Positions 8,074 to 17,873 of a stretch of 64,000 bases of DNA are shown here, one piece after another. A program made the position numbers and the translations under genes. Origin of the DNA: Campylobacter vicugnae (lineage in GTDB: Bacteria; Campylobacterota; Campylobacteria; Campylobacterales; Campylobacteraceae); assembly GCF_002139875.1 (NCBI RefSeq), contig NZ_CP018793.1:496001-560000 (forward strand), read 5' to 3'. The notes beneath the pieces are model-generated. The model was not told the origin of the DNA and ran no database searches. It worked only from the letters and a program-made list of their open reading frames with translations. Position 1 is the first letter of the stretch; each line of letters opens with the position of its first letter.

Positions 8074-8532
8074 ATGTTTGAAGCATTAATTGGCGATATA
8101 AATTTAGAAAAATATATGGGGCAGTGGTTGCAAATGGCAGCTAAGCCAGCTTTTTTTCAAAGTGGTTGTAATAAATCTTATGCTAAATATAAATTAGAGT
8201 ATGAAGGCGATACTCCTATAGTTAAAGTTGAAAATAGCTGTTTTAAAAATGGAAAATTATCAGTATCTAACGGTACTGCAAGAGTAAAAAGCGGCCGCAC
8301 ACTCTCAGTTAAATTTAGCCCATTTATGAATATATTTAATAAGCCAAACTATGAGATATATTATATAGATAAAGGTTATAATGTAGCTGTTGTAGGTAGT
8401 CCAAATAAGGATTATCTATGGATATTATCTCGTCAAGTAATTTCAAAAGAGCAAATTTTAGAATTATTAAAAATAGCAAATAGTGTTGGTTTTGATATTA
8501 GCGATATTAAATTTGATATGTGGGAAAAATGA
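8074..8532 (+). CDS. Lipocalin family protein, no signal peptide
   Basis: 152 residues. The lipocalin/Blc pattern is clear: LEKYMGQWLQMA (the GxW motif of the first strand), an early cysteine (FFQSGCNKSYAKY), VENSCFKNGKLS, then YNVAVVGSPNKDYLWILSRQ and a C-terminal helix. Blc-type lipocalins bind fatty acids or lysophospholipids at the outer membrane through an N-terminal lipid. Here the fold begins about 10 residues from the start and there is no signal peptide or lipobox, so the protein should be cytoplasmic. It overlaps hemD by ATGA at 8529-8532. Confidence 0.8.
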   Translation: MFEALIGDINLEKYMGQWLQMAAKPAFFQSGCNKSYAKYKLEYEGDTPIVKVENSCFKNGKLSVSNGTARVKSGRTLSVKFSPFMNIFNKPNYEIYYIDKGYNVAVVGSPNKDYLWILSRQVISKEQILELLKIANSVGFDISDIKFDMWEK

Positions 8533-9176
8533 TATATTTAGTTTCAAATACGCCATATGATGATAATGATATTGTATGGCTAAATCTTTGCAAAATTAAA
8601 TTTTTTAAATTTGATGTTAATCTTAATAAATTTGATGCGATTATAGTAACTAGCAAAAACTCTATAAATGCACTTAAATTTAACTCTATAGCCCTAACTG
8701 ATATTTTGGTTTTTGCTATTGGTAAGGCTACTGCTTTGGCGTGCAAGGAGTTTGGATTTACGCAAATTTATGAAGCAAAAAATTCGCACGGTGATGAATT
8801 TGGAGCTGAGATTTTAGAGAAATTATATGGTAAAAAGGTTTTATTTATCAAGGCCAAAGAGACAGTTTCAAATTTAGATATATACTTTAGCCAAAATGGC
8901 ATTGATATTATAACAGTAGATGGCTATGAGAATTTAATATTAAATCCAAACGATATCAAAAAGCCAGAGCCAAACTCAACTATAATCTTTACAAGCCCTA
9001 TGAATACACGGGCTTTTATACAAAATTTTGGCTGGGATAAGAGCTATCAAGCAGTCGCTATAGGCAAAGCTACAGCAGCAGCTTTAAGTAGCTATTGCGA
9101 TAATGTTATAGTTTCAAATACACAAAATTTAAAAAGCTGCATAGAATTAGCCAAAAATATATCTCTATTATCTTAG
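8529..9176 (+). CDS. hemD: Uroporphyrinogen-III synthase
   Basis: 215 residues from ATG 8529, which forms an ATGA overlap with the preceding stop; an in-frame GTG at 8520 is less likely. The protein starts MIYLVSNTPY and has the two-lobed HemD pattern, with IIVTSKNSINAL in the first half and IIFTSPMNTRAFIQNF, VAIGKATAAAL in the second. It closes hydroxymethylbilane with inversion of ring D to uroporphyrinogen III in haem synthesis. Sequence is poorly conserved in this family, but the TS-NS/T-A pattern and length fit. Confidence 0.88.
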   Translation: MIYLVSNTPYDDNDIVWLNLCKIKFFKFDVNLNKFDAIIVTSKNSINALKFNSIALTDILVFAIGKATALACKEFGFTQIYEAKNSHGDEFGAEILEKLYGKKVLFIKAKETVSNLDIYFSQNGIDIITVDGYENLILNPNDIKKPEPNSTIIFTSPMNTRAFIQNFGWDKSYQAVAIGKATAAALSSYCDNVIVSNTQNLKSCIELAKNISLLS

Positions 9177-9188
9177 TATTAGTAAAAT

Positions 9189-9974
9189 TTAAATAACATT
9201 TGGAGCAAATACTAAAAAGATTATACCTAAAATTATGCGATACACTCCAAAACTAATATAGCTAAATTTAGCTACAAAATGTAAAAATAGTTTAATAATA
9301 GCTAGTGCTACTATGAAAGCTACTGCACTGCCAAGTAGAAATATCCAAATTTGATCCAAATTCGTAATAAATATATCTCTATTTTTATAACTATCATATG
9401 TAGCAGCTGCAAACATAGTAGGAATAGCAAGTAAAAAACTAAATCTAGCAGCTACTTCACGATTTAAACCACAAAGCAACCCAGTGATGATGGTAGCACC
9501 ACTACGAGAAGTACCTGGAATCATAGCTAAACATTGACTAAGACCTATAATAAATGCTTGCTTGTAGCTAAGATTGTGTAAGTGATTTGTAGTAGGGGTA
9601 TAGCTAGGGCGTTTTTGGAATAATTCAACTATTATAAATATAATACCACCAATTATTAGCATATACGCCACAGTGTTTGGGTCAAATAGCTCTTTAATAT
9701 GTTTATATGCCAAAAATCCAATAATTGCAGTTGGGATAAAGCCAATAACAAGCTTAATCCATAAAGAAAAATCACTAACAAGACGCTCTTTAAACGCCCA
9801 AACTACAGCCAAAATACTACCAAGCTGGATAACAACTTCAAAGCATTTTAATGTTTGAGTTTGCTCTAAGCCTAAAAAGTGTGAAGTAAGAATCATATGA
9901 CCTGTAGAACTAACTGGCAAAAACTCAGTAAGCCCCTCTACTATGCCTAAGATTATCGCTGATATTATATCCAT
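9189..9974 (-). CDS. uppP: Undecaprenyl-diphosphatase
   Basis: 261 residues with about eight membrane segments. The family motifs are present: EGLTEFLPVSSTGHM near the N-terminus and PGTSRSGATI in the second half. The enzyme removes a phosphate from undecaprenyl diphosphate, recycling the lipid carrier for peptidoglycan and surface polysaccharide synthesis, and gives bacitracin tolerance. It is the last gene of a leftward run that starts with the ABC permease at 13494; only 1 bp separates it from thiE. Confidence 0.95.
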   Translation of the reverse strand: MDIISAIILGIVEGLTEFLPVSSTGHMILTSHFLGLEQTQTLKCFEVVIQLGSILAVVWAFKERLVSDFSLWIKLVIGFIPTAIIGFLAYKHIKELFDPNTVAYMLIIGGIIFIIVELFQKRPSYTPTTNHLHNLSYKQAFIIGLSQCLAMIPGTSRSGATIITGLLCGLNREVAARFSFLLAIPTMFAAATYDSYKNRDIFITNLDQIWIFLLGSAVAFIVALAIIKLFLHFVAKFSYISFGVYRIILGIIFLVFAPNVI

Positions 9975-9975
9975 T

Positions 9976-10584
9976 TTATCCCTTTAATATCGTGTTTAAG
10001 TTGGCTAGATTTTGCGTGATTGACCCAGGTGTATATAGTGCTGAAACAATGGCTATATAATCAATTTTAAGCTCTTTAACGATATTTAAATTTGAGCTAT
10101 TTATCCCGCCTATTACTGCGATTTTACTAGTTAGATTATTTTTGGCTTCTTTTATTATATCAAGTGAGCAAATAGACGCATTTGGCTTAGTAGGACTAGC
10201 AAATAAAGCCCCAAAAGCTACATAATCAGCTCCATTTTTTACTGCATCTTTAGCGCGCTCTAAATCGCTATAGCAGCTTACTCCTATATATGCATTATAG
10301 CCTAAAATATCTCTAGCTTTTTGTAGGCTATCATCATCTTTGCCTATATGAACTCCACTAGCATCTACTATTTTAGCTAGTTGTACATCATCGTTAATTA
10401 TAAATTTAGCACCACTATTTTTGCAAATTTGGCTTATATCTTTTAGCAAAGCGATATCGTGAATTTGGCTTTTATTTCTGTATTGAATGATTTTAACTTC
10501 ACTAGTTAAAAGCTCATTAATCTGAGCTTTTAGTCTATTTAGTGGAGTGAAGTGTTGATCGGTTAATGCGTAAATTTGATTCAT
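9976..10584 (-). CDS. thiE: Thiamine-phosphate synthase
   Basis: 202 residues with the TIM-barrel pattern of ThiE: IIQYRNKSQ, FIINDDVQLA, GVHIGKDD, YIGVSCYSDLERA, DYVAFGALFASPTKP, VIGGINSSN. It joins HMP pyrophosphate and thiazole phosphate to thiamine phosphate. The start overlaps the stop of the upstream binding-protein gene by 4 bp, so it is part of that transcript. No TPP riboswitch is visible in front of it. Confidence 0.92.
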   Translation of the reverse strand: MNQIYALTDQHFTPLNRLKAQINELLTSEVKIIQYRNKSQIHDIALLKDISQICKNSGAKFIINDDVQLAKIVDASGVHIGKDDDSLQKARDILGYNAYIGVSCYSDLERAKDAVKNGADYVAFGALFASPTKPNASICSLDIIKEAKNNLTSKIAVIGGINSSNLNIVKELKIDYIAIVSALYTPGSITQNLANLNTILKG

Positions 10585-11306
10585 TTAAGGTCATATTTGA
10601 TAAGTAATTTATCATAAGTACCATTTTCTTTAACCTCTTTTAATGCTGCATTAAATTTAGCCAAGAATTCACTATCTTTACCTTTATCAAATGCAAATGC
10701 AAACCCATCACTACCATCTGCTTCTTCTAAAAAGCTTATGATATCGCTATTTTTCTTAAGATATCCAAATCCTACTGAGCTATCAACGATAACTACATCT
10801 ACTTTGCCAGCTTTTAAATTCATAATTGAACCAGCAATACCTTCAGTTGGTATAACTTTAGCTCCTTTTATAGCGTGAGCTACACCTTCTTGAACAGTAC
10901 CAAGCATTACGCCAATTTTTAATTTACTAAGTTGTTCTTTATTAGTTATGCTATTATTTGTGGCTAATTTAAGATATAAATTTTTAGTAAAAAAGTATGG
11001 ATCACTAAAATCAACAGATTTTTTACGCTCTGGTGTGGCACTCATAGCAGCTGCAATAGCATCTATTTTGCCAGCTTTTAAAGCTGGTATTAACGCATCA
11101 AAACCTACTTTGATAAATTTATATTCAAAACCAGCGATTTTTGATATCTCTCCAATCAAATCTATATCAAACCCGGCAATTTTGCCATTTTCATCTATAT
11201 ATTCAAACGGCGGATACTCAGCATCTGAACCAATAACAATCTCTTTAGCATTTATTGTAGCTACTGTTAAAAGAATAGCAATTGCTATTTTAAATATATT
11301 TTTCAT
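10581..11306 (-). CDS. Amino-acid ABC transporter substrate-binding protein, copy 2
   Basis: 241 residues: signal peptide (MKNIFKIAIAILLTVATINA) then the family 3 binding-protein fold (IVIGSDAEYPPFEYIDENGK, FDIDLIGEIS, AAAMSATPERKKSVDFSDPY, DVVIVDSSVGFGYL). It binds a polar amino acid in the periplasm and delivers it to the permease and ATPase encoded upstream. A close paralogue lies directly upstream with 9 bp between them, an evident tandem duplication. The substrate cannot be read from the sequence. Confidence 0.9.
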   Translation of the reverse strand: MKNIFKIAIAILLTVATINAKEIVIGSDAEYPPFEYIDENGKIAGFDIDLIGEISKIAGFEYKFIKVGFDALIPALKAGKIDAIAAAMSATPERKKSVDFSDPYFFTKNLYLKLATNNSITNKEQLSKLKIGVMLGTVQEGVAHAIKGAKVIPTEGIAGSIMNLKAGKVDVVIVDSSVGFGYLKKNSDIISFLEEADGSDGFAFAFDKGKDSEFLAKFNAALKEVKENGTYDKLLIKYDLK

Positions 11307-11315
11307 TTTATTTTC

Positions 11316-12041
11316 CTATTTTAAATCATATTTAGTTAAAAGTTTATCATATGTGCCATCTTTTTTTAACTCATCGATTGCGGCATTAATTTTAGCTTGA
11401 AGTTCTGTGTGTTTGCCTTTATTAAATGCAAAACTAAAGCCTTCGCTACCATCTGGAAGATGTAAAAACTCAACTAAATCTGGATTTTGTTTAAGATATC
11501 CATAACCTATTGAACTATCTACGATTAGAGCGTCTGCTTTTGCATTTTTAACCGCCATTACAGCACCAAAAATTTCATCAATAGCCATAACTTGAGCATT
11601 TTTAATCTCTCTAGCTGCCATCTCTTGAACGGTGCCAAGCTGAGCTGAGATTTTTTTACCTTCAAGTTGCTCAAATTTAGTTAGCTCTTTATTATCAGCT
11701 CTTTTGATAAATAAATTCATAGTATGATAATATGGTTTGCTAAAATCAACAGCTTTTAATCTCTCTGGTGTAGCACTCATAGCAGCTGCGATTATGTCTA
11801 TTTTACCAGCTTTTAGTGCAGGGATTAAAGAGTCAAATGAGATATTTACAATCTCAAATTTAAATCCAACTTTTTTTGCAATTTCAGCCATTAAATCCAT
11901 ATCAAAACCAGTTATTTGATTTTGTTCATTGACAAATTCAAATGGTGGATATGTGGCATTTGTGCCTACTTTGATTGTTTGAGCATTTGCTGCGACTATT
12001 AGCATAGTGATGCTAATTAAAAGTTTAAATAGTAGCTTCAT
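11316..12041 (-). CDS. Amino-acid ABC transporter substrate-binding protein, copy 1
   Basis: 241 residues, same length as its neighbour. Signal peptide to about residue 20 (ISITMLIVAANA), then IKVGTNATYPPFEFVNEQNQ, FDMDLMAEIAK, AAAMSATPERLKAVDFSKPY and ALIVDSSIGYGYL. The pair is alike over most of the length but differs in the pocket-lining middle region, so the two may prefer different amino acids while sharing one permease. It lies 12 bp behind the ATPase gene. Confidence 0.9.
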   Translation of the reverse strand: MKLLFKLLISITMLIVAANAQTIKVGTNATYPPFEFVNEQNQITGFDMDLMAEIAKKVGFKFEIVNISFDSLIPALKAGKIDIIAAAMSATPERLKAVDFSKPYYHTMNLFIKRADNKELTKFEQLEGKKISAQLGTVQEMAAREIKNAQVMAIDEIFGAVMAVKNAKADALIVDSSIGYGYLKQNPDLVEFLHLPDGSEGFSFAFNKGKHTELQAKINAAIDELKKDGTYDKLLTKYDLK

Positions 12042-12053
12042 TTTGTTCCTTTA

Positions 12054-12782
12054 TTAGTGATTTAGTACTTTGTTTAAAAACTCATTTAGTCTTGGATGAG
12101 TAGTATCTTCAAATATTGTTTTAGGGCAACCATCTACGGCAATTACACCTTTATCCATGAAAAATATTCTACTAGCTACATTTCTAGCAAATCCCATCTC
12201 ATGAGTTACTACAACCATAGTTAGCCCTTCATTTGCAACTTCTTTCATAATAGATAAAACCTCGCCAATCATCTCTGGGTCTAAGGCACTTGTAGGCTCA
12301 TCAAATAGTATAACTTCAGGTTTTAAAGCTAAGCTTCTAGCGATTGCAATTCTTTGTTTTTGGCCGCCACTTAGTTTGTGCGGATATACATCGGCTTTGG
12401 ATTCCAGGCCAACTTTTTTTAAAAGTTCAATGGCTCTATCTTTTGCCTCAGATTCACTGCATAATTTGGCTTGAATTGGAGCTAATGTTAAATTTTGCAT
12501 TACAGTTTTATTGGCAAATAGATTAAAATGCTGAAATACCATGCTTACTTTTTGTCTAATTTTATTAATATTGACTTTTTTATCTAAGATATTTTGGCCA
12601 TCTATTATTATCTCTCCATCTGTAGGCTCTTCTAATCTATTTAAACAGCGTAAAAATGTACTTTTACCGCCGCCACTTGGGCCAATTACAGCTACTACCT
12701 CACCTTTATTTATCTGCGTATTTATACCATTTAAAACGCATAAATCACCATAATTTTTTGTTAAATTTATTGTTTTAATCAT
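12054..12782 (-). CDS. Amino-acid ABC transporter ATP-binding protein
   Basis: 242 residues with Walker A GPSGGGKST, Q-loop FQHFNLFANKTV, signature LSGGQKQRIAIARSL, Walker B VILFDEPTSALDPE and switch histidine VVVTHEMGFA. It is the GlnQ-type ATPase for polar amino acid uptake. It overlaps the permease gene by 8 bp and is followed by the two binding-protein genes. Confidence 0.95.
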   Translation of the reverse strand: MIKTINLTKNYGDLCVLNGINTQINKGEVVAVIGPSGGGKSTFLRCLNRLEEPTDGEIIIDGQNILDKKVNINKIRQKVSMVFQHFNLFANKTVMQNLTLAPIQAKLCSESEAKDRAIELLKKVGLESKADVYPHKLSGGQKQRIAIARSLALKPEVILFDEPTSALDPEMIGEVLSIMKEVANEGLTMVVVTHEMGFARNVASRIFFMDKGVIAVDGCPKTIFEDTTHPRLNEFLNKVLNH

Positions 12783-13494
12783 GTCTATTTAGCCTATTTT
12801 CTAATAATTTTGCCATAACGGAGAATAGTTTAACATTAGCATAATATACCACACCAGCAAATAAAATTGGCTCTGGAGTAAATAGTGTAGCTTGCAAGCT
12901 TTTGCTCTGCATTGTTAAGTCAAATATTCCTATTAATCCTACTACAGATGTTTCTTTAAATAAGCTTATAAACTCATTAGCAAGAGCTGGTAGAATATTT
13001 TTAATCGCTTGTGGGAATATAATTAGACGCATTGAAACACTATAGCTTAACCCCATAGCACGAGCTGCTTCCATCTGACCACGATCGACACTATTGATAC
13101 CACTGCGAACTATCTCAGCGACATACGCAGAACTATTAAGCCCTAAAGCAATCACAGCTGCATAAAAGTTATCGCTAAGCGTAGCAAGTATAACAAAAGC
13201 AAATATCATCAATTGCAATAATACAGGAGTGCCGCGTATAATATCTATATATTCATCTATGAAAAATGATAAAATTTTGATATTTAAGAATTTTAAAAAA
13301 GCTAATATAAAGCCCAAAACAATACCGATGCTAATCCCGCCAAAAGTAAGCATAATAGTAGTAAAATATGCATTTGTGTAGGCTGATTTTTGTGCTGATG
13401 TAAGCTCATTAGGAAATGTAAGCCACACGCCAGTAATAATTATACTAACAGAAAAGATGAATTTAAAAAATTTTTCATTGAGTAATTTGGTCAA
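12775..13494 (-). CDS. Amino-acid ABC transporter permease
   Basis: 239 residues with about five membrane segments and the HisMQ/GlnP-type EAA loop (AARAMGLSYSVSMRLIIFPQAIKNILPALANEF). Only one permease gene is present, so it is expected to act as a homodimer. It opens the leftward operon of ATPase, two binding proteins, thiE and uppP, and starts back to back with cas9 across a 156-bp spacer. Confidence 0.93.
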   Translation of the reverse strand: MTKLLNEKFFKFIFSVSIIITGVWLTFPNELTSAQKSAYTNAYFTTIMLTFGGISIGIVLGFILAFLKFLNIKILSFFIDEYIDIIRGTPVLLQLMIFAFVILATLSDNFYAAVIALGLNSSAYVAEIVRSGINSVDRGQMEAARAMGLSYSVSMRLIIFPQAIKNILPALANEFISLFKETSVVGLIGIFDLTMQSKSLQATLFTPEPILFAGVVYYANVKLFSVMAKLLENRLNRHD

Positions 13495-13650
13495 ATTTAT
13501 AAACCTTATTTTGATTTTAAAGTAACTTGTAATTATACATTAAAATTAATTTTTTATAGCTTAAGATTTTTATATGATTATCTTTTTTATTGTTGATTTA
13601 TGATGTTTTTAATATTATAAAACATTGAGATATAATTTAAAGGATAGCAT

Positions 13651-16600
13651 ATGAGAGTATTAGGATTAGATATAGGTGTAACATCTATAGGATGGGCTAT
13701 AGTTGAGTTTGATCAAGATGCAAAAAATGAGATAGATAAAAAGAGTAATAATAAAATTATAGATTTAGGAGTTAGACTTTTTGATGGGGTTGCAGAAGAT
13801 AGAAGCGGAAAGCTTTTAGCCCAAAATTGGCGTAATAGCAAAAGTAGCAGGCAAAGGTATAAACGCAAAAAAGAGCGTTTAAAAGCTATAGAAAACGAAT
13901 TTAAATCAATTGGCTTTTTGGATAATAGCTATAATAAAGAGCAGTTTTTTGCTAAATTTCATTTTGAAAATAAAGATATATTTATCTTGCGTGCTAAAGC
14001 TTTAGAAGAAAAGTTAAGCCCTAAACAGATATTTGCTTGCATATACTATTTAGCAAAGCATAGGGGATATAGATCTGGTCCAGTTCCGCAAAGTTCTAAA
14101 AGTAAATCCAATAACAAAGATAGTGTAAAAACAATCAATGAAATTCAAAAGACAAAGAGTTTGCTTGGTTATGATATAGATAAAAATAGCTATCAAAAAA
14201 CAATAGCACAATATGTAGTACAAAATATTCACAATAGCATTTATCGCAATCGTGATGGACAAGTGGTCTTTATGGCTCAAAAAGAGATGATAGAGTATGA
14301 AGCAAGAGAGATTTTAAGATATCAAAGTAAATTTTATAAAGAGATAGATGATAAATTTGTAGATAAAATTATAGATATTATCAATTTAAAAGCTCCAGCT
14401 ATTGATGAGAAGAGTATAAATGAGATAATTGGCGATTGTGCTATTTTAAAAGATGAGAGAAGAGCTTTTAAAAATAGCATTACAGCTACTAAATCTATGA
14501 TTTTTCAAATTATAAATAATACAATACAAAAATATCAACTAGATCCTATAGATAATCTATATATAGATGCTATGAATATTATCATTAAAAAGGGTAAATT
14601 GACATTTGAGAATTTAAATTCAATTTTATCATCTAACATAACAACCAAAGATAAAGAAAAACTTATAGATAATAAAGCTACAAATATGCTTAAAGATATT
14701 TGTAAGATTTTAAATATAGATAATTATAATGATATGAATAATAAAGAAGATGAGTTAAATGAGTTAATTTACATCTTTGCAATCTATAAAGACTTTATGC
14801 ATTGTGAAGAGAAATTTGCCCAGCATTTGGCTAAATATAGCTATACAGATAGCCAAAAAGATGAGATTTTGAATTTATGTTTTAATAAGATATCTGGAAC
14901 TTCAAATTTAAGTCTTAAAGCTTTAAAGGGTATTGAGCCATATTTAATAGATGGATATGTTTATACCATAGCATGTGATGAGTATATAAAACATCTAGAT
15001 GATAAATCTAAAATAAAAGCAAATAGTATCAAAAGTAAATATCTAAAAGTATTAATTAAAAAAGAAAATCCAAGAGTTAGAAAAATTGTAAATCAAGCTA
15101 TCATCTTAATCAATACTTTAATTAAAAATGGAGCTAAATTTGATCAGATTAATATTGAACTTGCAAGAGATTTACCACTTACTACTAAAGAAAAAAAGAG
15201 ATATAGCGAGTCTCAAAAACGAAATGAAGAAAATAAAAAAAGTGCTAAAGCAATAGTTGGCCAAAATGCTAAAAATAAAGATATATTAAAAGCTAGATTA
15301 TTAATAGAACAAGATTATCAATGTCCATATTGTAATATGAAATTAAATTCATCTGATATTGCTGATAATAAAGTAGAGATAGATCATATCTTGCCACTAT
15401 CTTTAAGCTTCGATGATAGTTATACAAATAAAGTTTTAACTCATAAAGAGTGCAACCAGCTAAAAGGCCAAAGAATTCCAAGAAGTGGGTTTTTAGATGA
15501 TGAGTGGTTTGTAAGTCATATAAACTCAATACCGCAATCAATGAGCAAAAGAAAAAGAGATAATCTTTTAATAACGCTAGATGAATTTGAAAAACATATA
15601 GAAAATATAGAAAAATCCAGAGCTTTAAATGAGACTAGATATGCTAGTAGGCTTATTAAAAACTATATAGAAGAGAATTTAAAATTTGAAGGAAATTGCA
15701 GCGATATATCAGATATTAAAAATCATAATATAAAAAGAAATAGAGTTCAAGTAAGAAATGGTAGCCTAACTCATATCTTACGCAATCTATGGCATATAGG
15801 TGATAAAAATATAGATGAACAAAGATATATAAAAGATAGAGATATTCATACACATCACGCTCAAGATGCGGTTATAATAGCATTTAGCACTCAAGGGATG
15901 GTAAAATCAATCTGCGATATATCTAAAAGAGCAAATAATGAGTATAGAGTATTGCCAAATAGTGGCGAAGTAATAAAACAGAGCAAAAACTCATCTATAA
16001 TAGAGTTGGCTCAGCTTAGCAAAGATACAAATGATAGAATAAATAGAGCATTACATAGTAGTATGCCTATGGTTAATATGAACGAGACTTTAAATGAGAG
16101 ATTAAAGTGGATTATTCCATCTAAAAAGGTAGATAGATTGCATAATAGTCGCAGCGTTCATGAGGATACAATATGCTCAATTAGATTAAAAGAAAATGGT
16201 AATTATAGAAGATTAAAAGATAAATCCGAATTTGAATATCTAATAAAAAATAATGTAGATAATCTGTATGTAATAAAGAGAGTAAGCGTAAAAGATGCTA
16301 TCTCTAAAACAGTTAAAGAAAATAAGGAAGATAAATTTATTTTTGAATATTTAATAGATAAAGATAGTAGAAACAAAGAGTTATACTCTATGCTTAAAAA
16401 CAATGATGAAGATGGATTAAATAGATATTTCCATGGCAAAAGCCTTGATAAAGCTAAAATAAGTATTCTAAGTAAATATGACAATAGAATGCGATATGTG
16501 CGTGGTGGAGTGGCAAATTTAGATAGACAAGATAGATATCTAATCTATAGAAAAGATGGAATATACCATGTAGGCGTAGTATATAGTGGAGATGATATCA

Positions 16601-16962
16601 AAGATGATAAAAGTGCTGTAATTGATATTTTAAAAAAAGGAGAAAAACATACTGATCATCAAAAAAGCAATAATGGATTTGAGTATGTAATGACTCTATA
16701 TAAAAATGATCTGATTTTATATACTAAAGGCAAAAAAGAGCATATAAGATATATAGATGGTATTAATATATCTAATGTTGATTTTGATGTAAGCCATCCT
16801 TTAATTAATGACAATAAAAATAGAAAGATAGCACTACATGTTTGCAATTCCATAGAGCGACTTGATATAGATATATTAGGCAATGTATATAGAAATGGCA
16901 AAAACTTTACCAAAGAGGCAGCACAGATAATTCAAAATGAGATAAATAATAAGGATAAATAG
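13651..16962 (+). CDS. cas9: Cas9, type II-C
   Basis: 1103 residues, in the compact II-C range but longer than C. jejuni Cas9. RuvC-I (LGLDIGVTSIGWAIVE, Asp7), arginine-rich bridge helix (about 58-82, NWRNSKSSRQRYKRKKERLK), RuvC-II (INIELARD, Glu503), HNH domain (CPYC...EIDHILPLSLSFDD, Asp578-His579, HKECNQLKG) and RuvC-III (HTHHAQDAVIIAF, His736, Asp739) are all intact, so both nuclease sites should cut. The C-terminal 300 residues would hold the PAM-interacting part. AAAGGA precedes ATG 13651. A TATAAT at 13631-13636 is so near that its transcript would start inside that ribosome-binding site. cas1 follows without a gap. Confidence 0.97.
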   Translation: MRVLGLDIGVTSIGWAIVEFDQDAKNEIDKKSNNKIIDLGVRLFDGVAEDRSGKLLAQNWRNSKSSRQRYKRKKERLKAIENEFKSIGFLDNSYNKEQFFAKFHFENKDIFILRAKALEEKLSPKQIFACIYYLAKHRGYRSGPVPQSSKSKSNNKDSVKTINEIQKTKSLLGYDIDKNSYQKTIAQYVVQNIHNSIYRNRDGQVVFMAQKEMIEYEAREILRYQSKFYKEIDDKFVDKIIDIINLKAPAIDEKSINEIIGDCAILKDERRAFKNSITATKSMIFQIINNTIQKYQLDPIDNLYIDAMNIIIKKGKLTFENLNSILSSNITTKDKEKLIDNKATNMLKDICKILNIDNYNDMNNKEDELNELIYIFAIYKDFMHCEEKFAQHLAKYSYTDSQKDEILNLCFNKISGTSNLSLKALKGIEPYLIDGYVYTIACDEYIKHLDDKSKIKANSIKSKYLKVLIKKENPRVRKIVNQAIILINTLIKNGAKFDQINIELARDLPLTTKEKKRYSESQKRNEENKKSAKAIVGQNAKNKDILKARLLIEQDYQCPYCNMKLNSSDIADNKVEIDHILPLSLSFDDSYTNKVLTHKECNQLKGQRIPRSGFLDDEWFVSHINSIPQSMSKRKRDNLLITLDEFEKHIENIEKSRALNETRYASRLIKNYIEENLKFEGNCSDISDIKNHNIKRNRVQVRNGSLTHILRNLWHIGDKNIDEQRYIKDRDIHTHHAQDAVIIAFSTQGMVKSICDISKRANNEYRVLPNSGEVIKQSKNSSIIELAQLSKDTNDRINRALHSSMPMVNMNETLNERLKWIIPSKKVDRLHNSRSVHEDTICSIRLKENGNYRRLKDKSEFEYLIKNNVDNLYVIKRVSVKDAISKTVKENKEDKFIFEYLIDKDSRNKELYSMLKNNDEDGLNRYFHGKSLDKAKISILSKYDNRMRYVRGGVANLDRQDRYLIYRKDGIYHVGVVYSGDDIKDDKSAVIDILKKGEKHTDHQKSNNGFEYVMTLYKNDLILYTKGKKEHIRYIDGINISNVDFDVSHPLINDNKNRKIALHVCNSIERLDIDILGNVYRNGKNFTKEAAQIIQNEINNKDK

Positions 16963-17871
16963 GTGGCACAAAAGCTAAATATTTATGTGAGTAGTGATTC
17001 TAAATTAAGCATTAAAAATTCAAATTTATTACTTCAAAAGAGTGATGATATTATAAATATACCGATAGATATTATTAGCTCTATTGTGGTGGATTCATAC
17101 CATAGCTACTTTTCTCAAAATTTATTATCTTGCCTATCAAGGCAAGGTATAACCTTGATAATATGCGATGAGGCACATATGCCTACTACTTTATTATTGC
17201 CACTTTGCACTCACTCTGTAGGCAATTTAAATTTAAGAGCTCAGTTAAAATGCAAAAATCAAACAAAAGCAATATTATGGCAAAATATAATAAAAGCCAA
17301 GCTAAATAATCAAGCAAATCTTTTAGATATATTTGGCCTAAATTCGGTAGATGTATTAAAAAATTTAGCCAATAAAGTATTGCTAAATGATAAAGATAAT
17401 AAAGAAGCTTATGGAGCTAGGATATATTTTTTATCTACATTTGGCGATGAGTTTGCGCGTAGAGATGGCGGGTTTATTAATTCTATGTTGAATTTTGGCT
17501 ACTCTTTAGTGCGATCTAAGATAGCTAGAACAATAGCAGCTAAGGGCTTAATGCCACAAATTGGCATTTATCATGACTCCTTTTTGAATAATTTTAACTT
17601 AGCTGATGATATGATAGAGCCATATAGACCATTTGTAGATGCTTATGTGTTTTGGTATTTGCAAAATAGCGGAGAGATTGATAGCGAATTTGACTCTACT
17701 CACAAGAAATTTTTGATATCAATATTTGATAAAACTATATTAATAGATGGTAAAAGATTTTTGCTAGATATTGCAATTGAACAAAGTATTGAATCTTTGC
17801 TTAGAGTATTTAAAGACAAAGAAAATACCAGACTTTTAATGCCTATTTTAGATAAGGATTTTTTAATTTAG
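16963..17871 (+). CDS. cas1: Cas1, spacer-acquisition integrase
   Basis: 302 residues from GTG 16963, the codon directly after the cas9 stop and preceded by AAGGA in the cas9 end. The catalytic set is present: Glu in KEAYGARIYF, His in GIYHDSFLNNFNLADD and the Asp/Glu region MIEPYRPFVD. With Cas2 it forms the complex that cuts and joins new spacers into the array. Type II Cas1 also needs Cas9 and tracrRNA for acquisition in characterised systems. No csn2 or cas4 is present, which marks subtype II-C. Confidence 0.96.
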   Translation: MAQKLNIYVSSDSKLSIKNSNLLLQKSDDIINIPIDIISSIVVDSYHSYFSQNLLSCLSRQGITLIICDEAHMPTTLLLPLCTHSVGNLNLRAQLKCKNQTKAILWQNIIKAKLNNQANLLDIFGLNSVDVLKNLANKVLLNDKDNKEAYGARIYFLSTFGDEFARRDGGFINSMLNFGYSLVRSKIARTIAAKGLMPQIGIYHDSFLNNFNLADDMIEPYRPFVDAYVFWYLQNSGEIDSEFDSTHKKFLISIFDKTILIDGKRFLLDIAIEQSIESLLRVFKDKENTRLLMPILDKDFLI

Positions 17872-17873
17872 AT

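Noticed and set aside
13631-13636. TATAAT as the cas9 promoter
   Set aside because: Transcription would begin in the ribosome-binding site, giving an almost leaderless mRNA. Not listed as a promoter because AT-rich DNA yields such boxes by chance.
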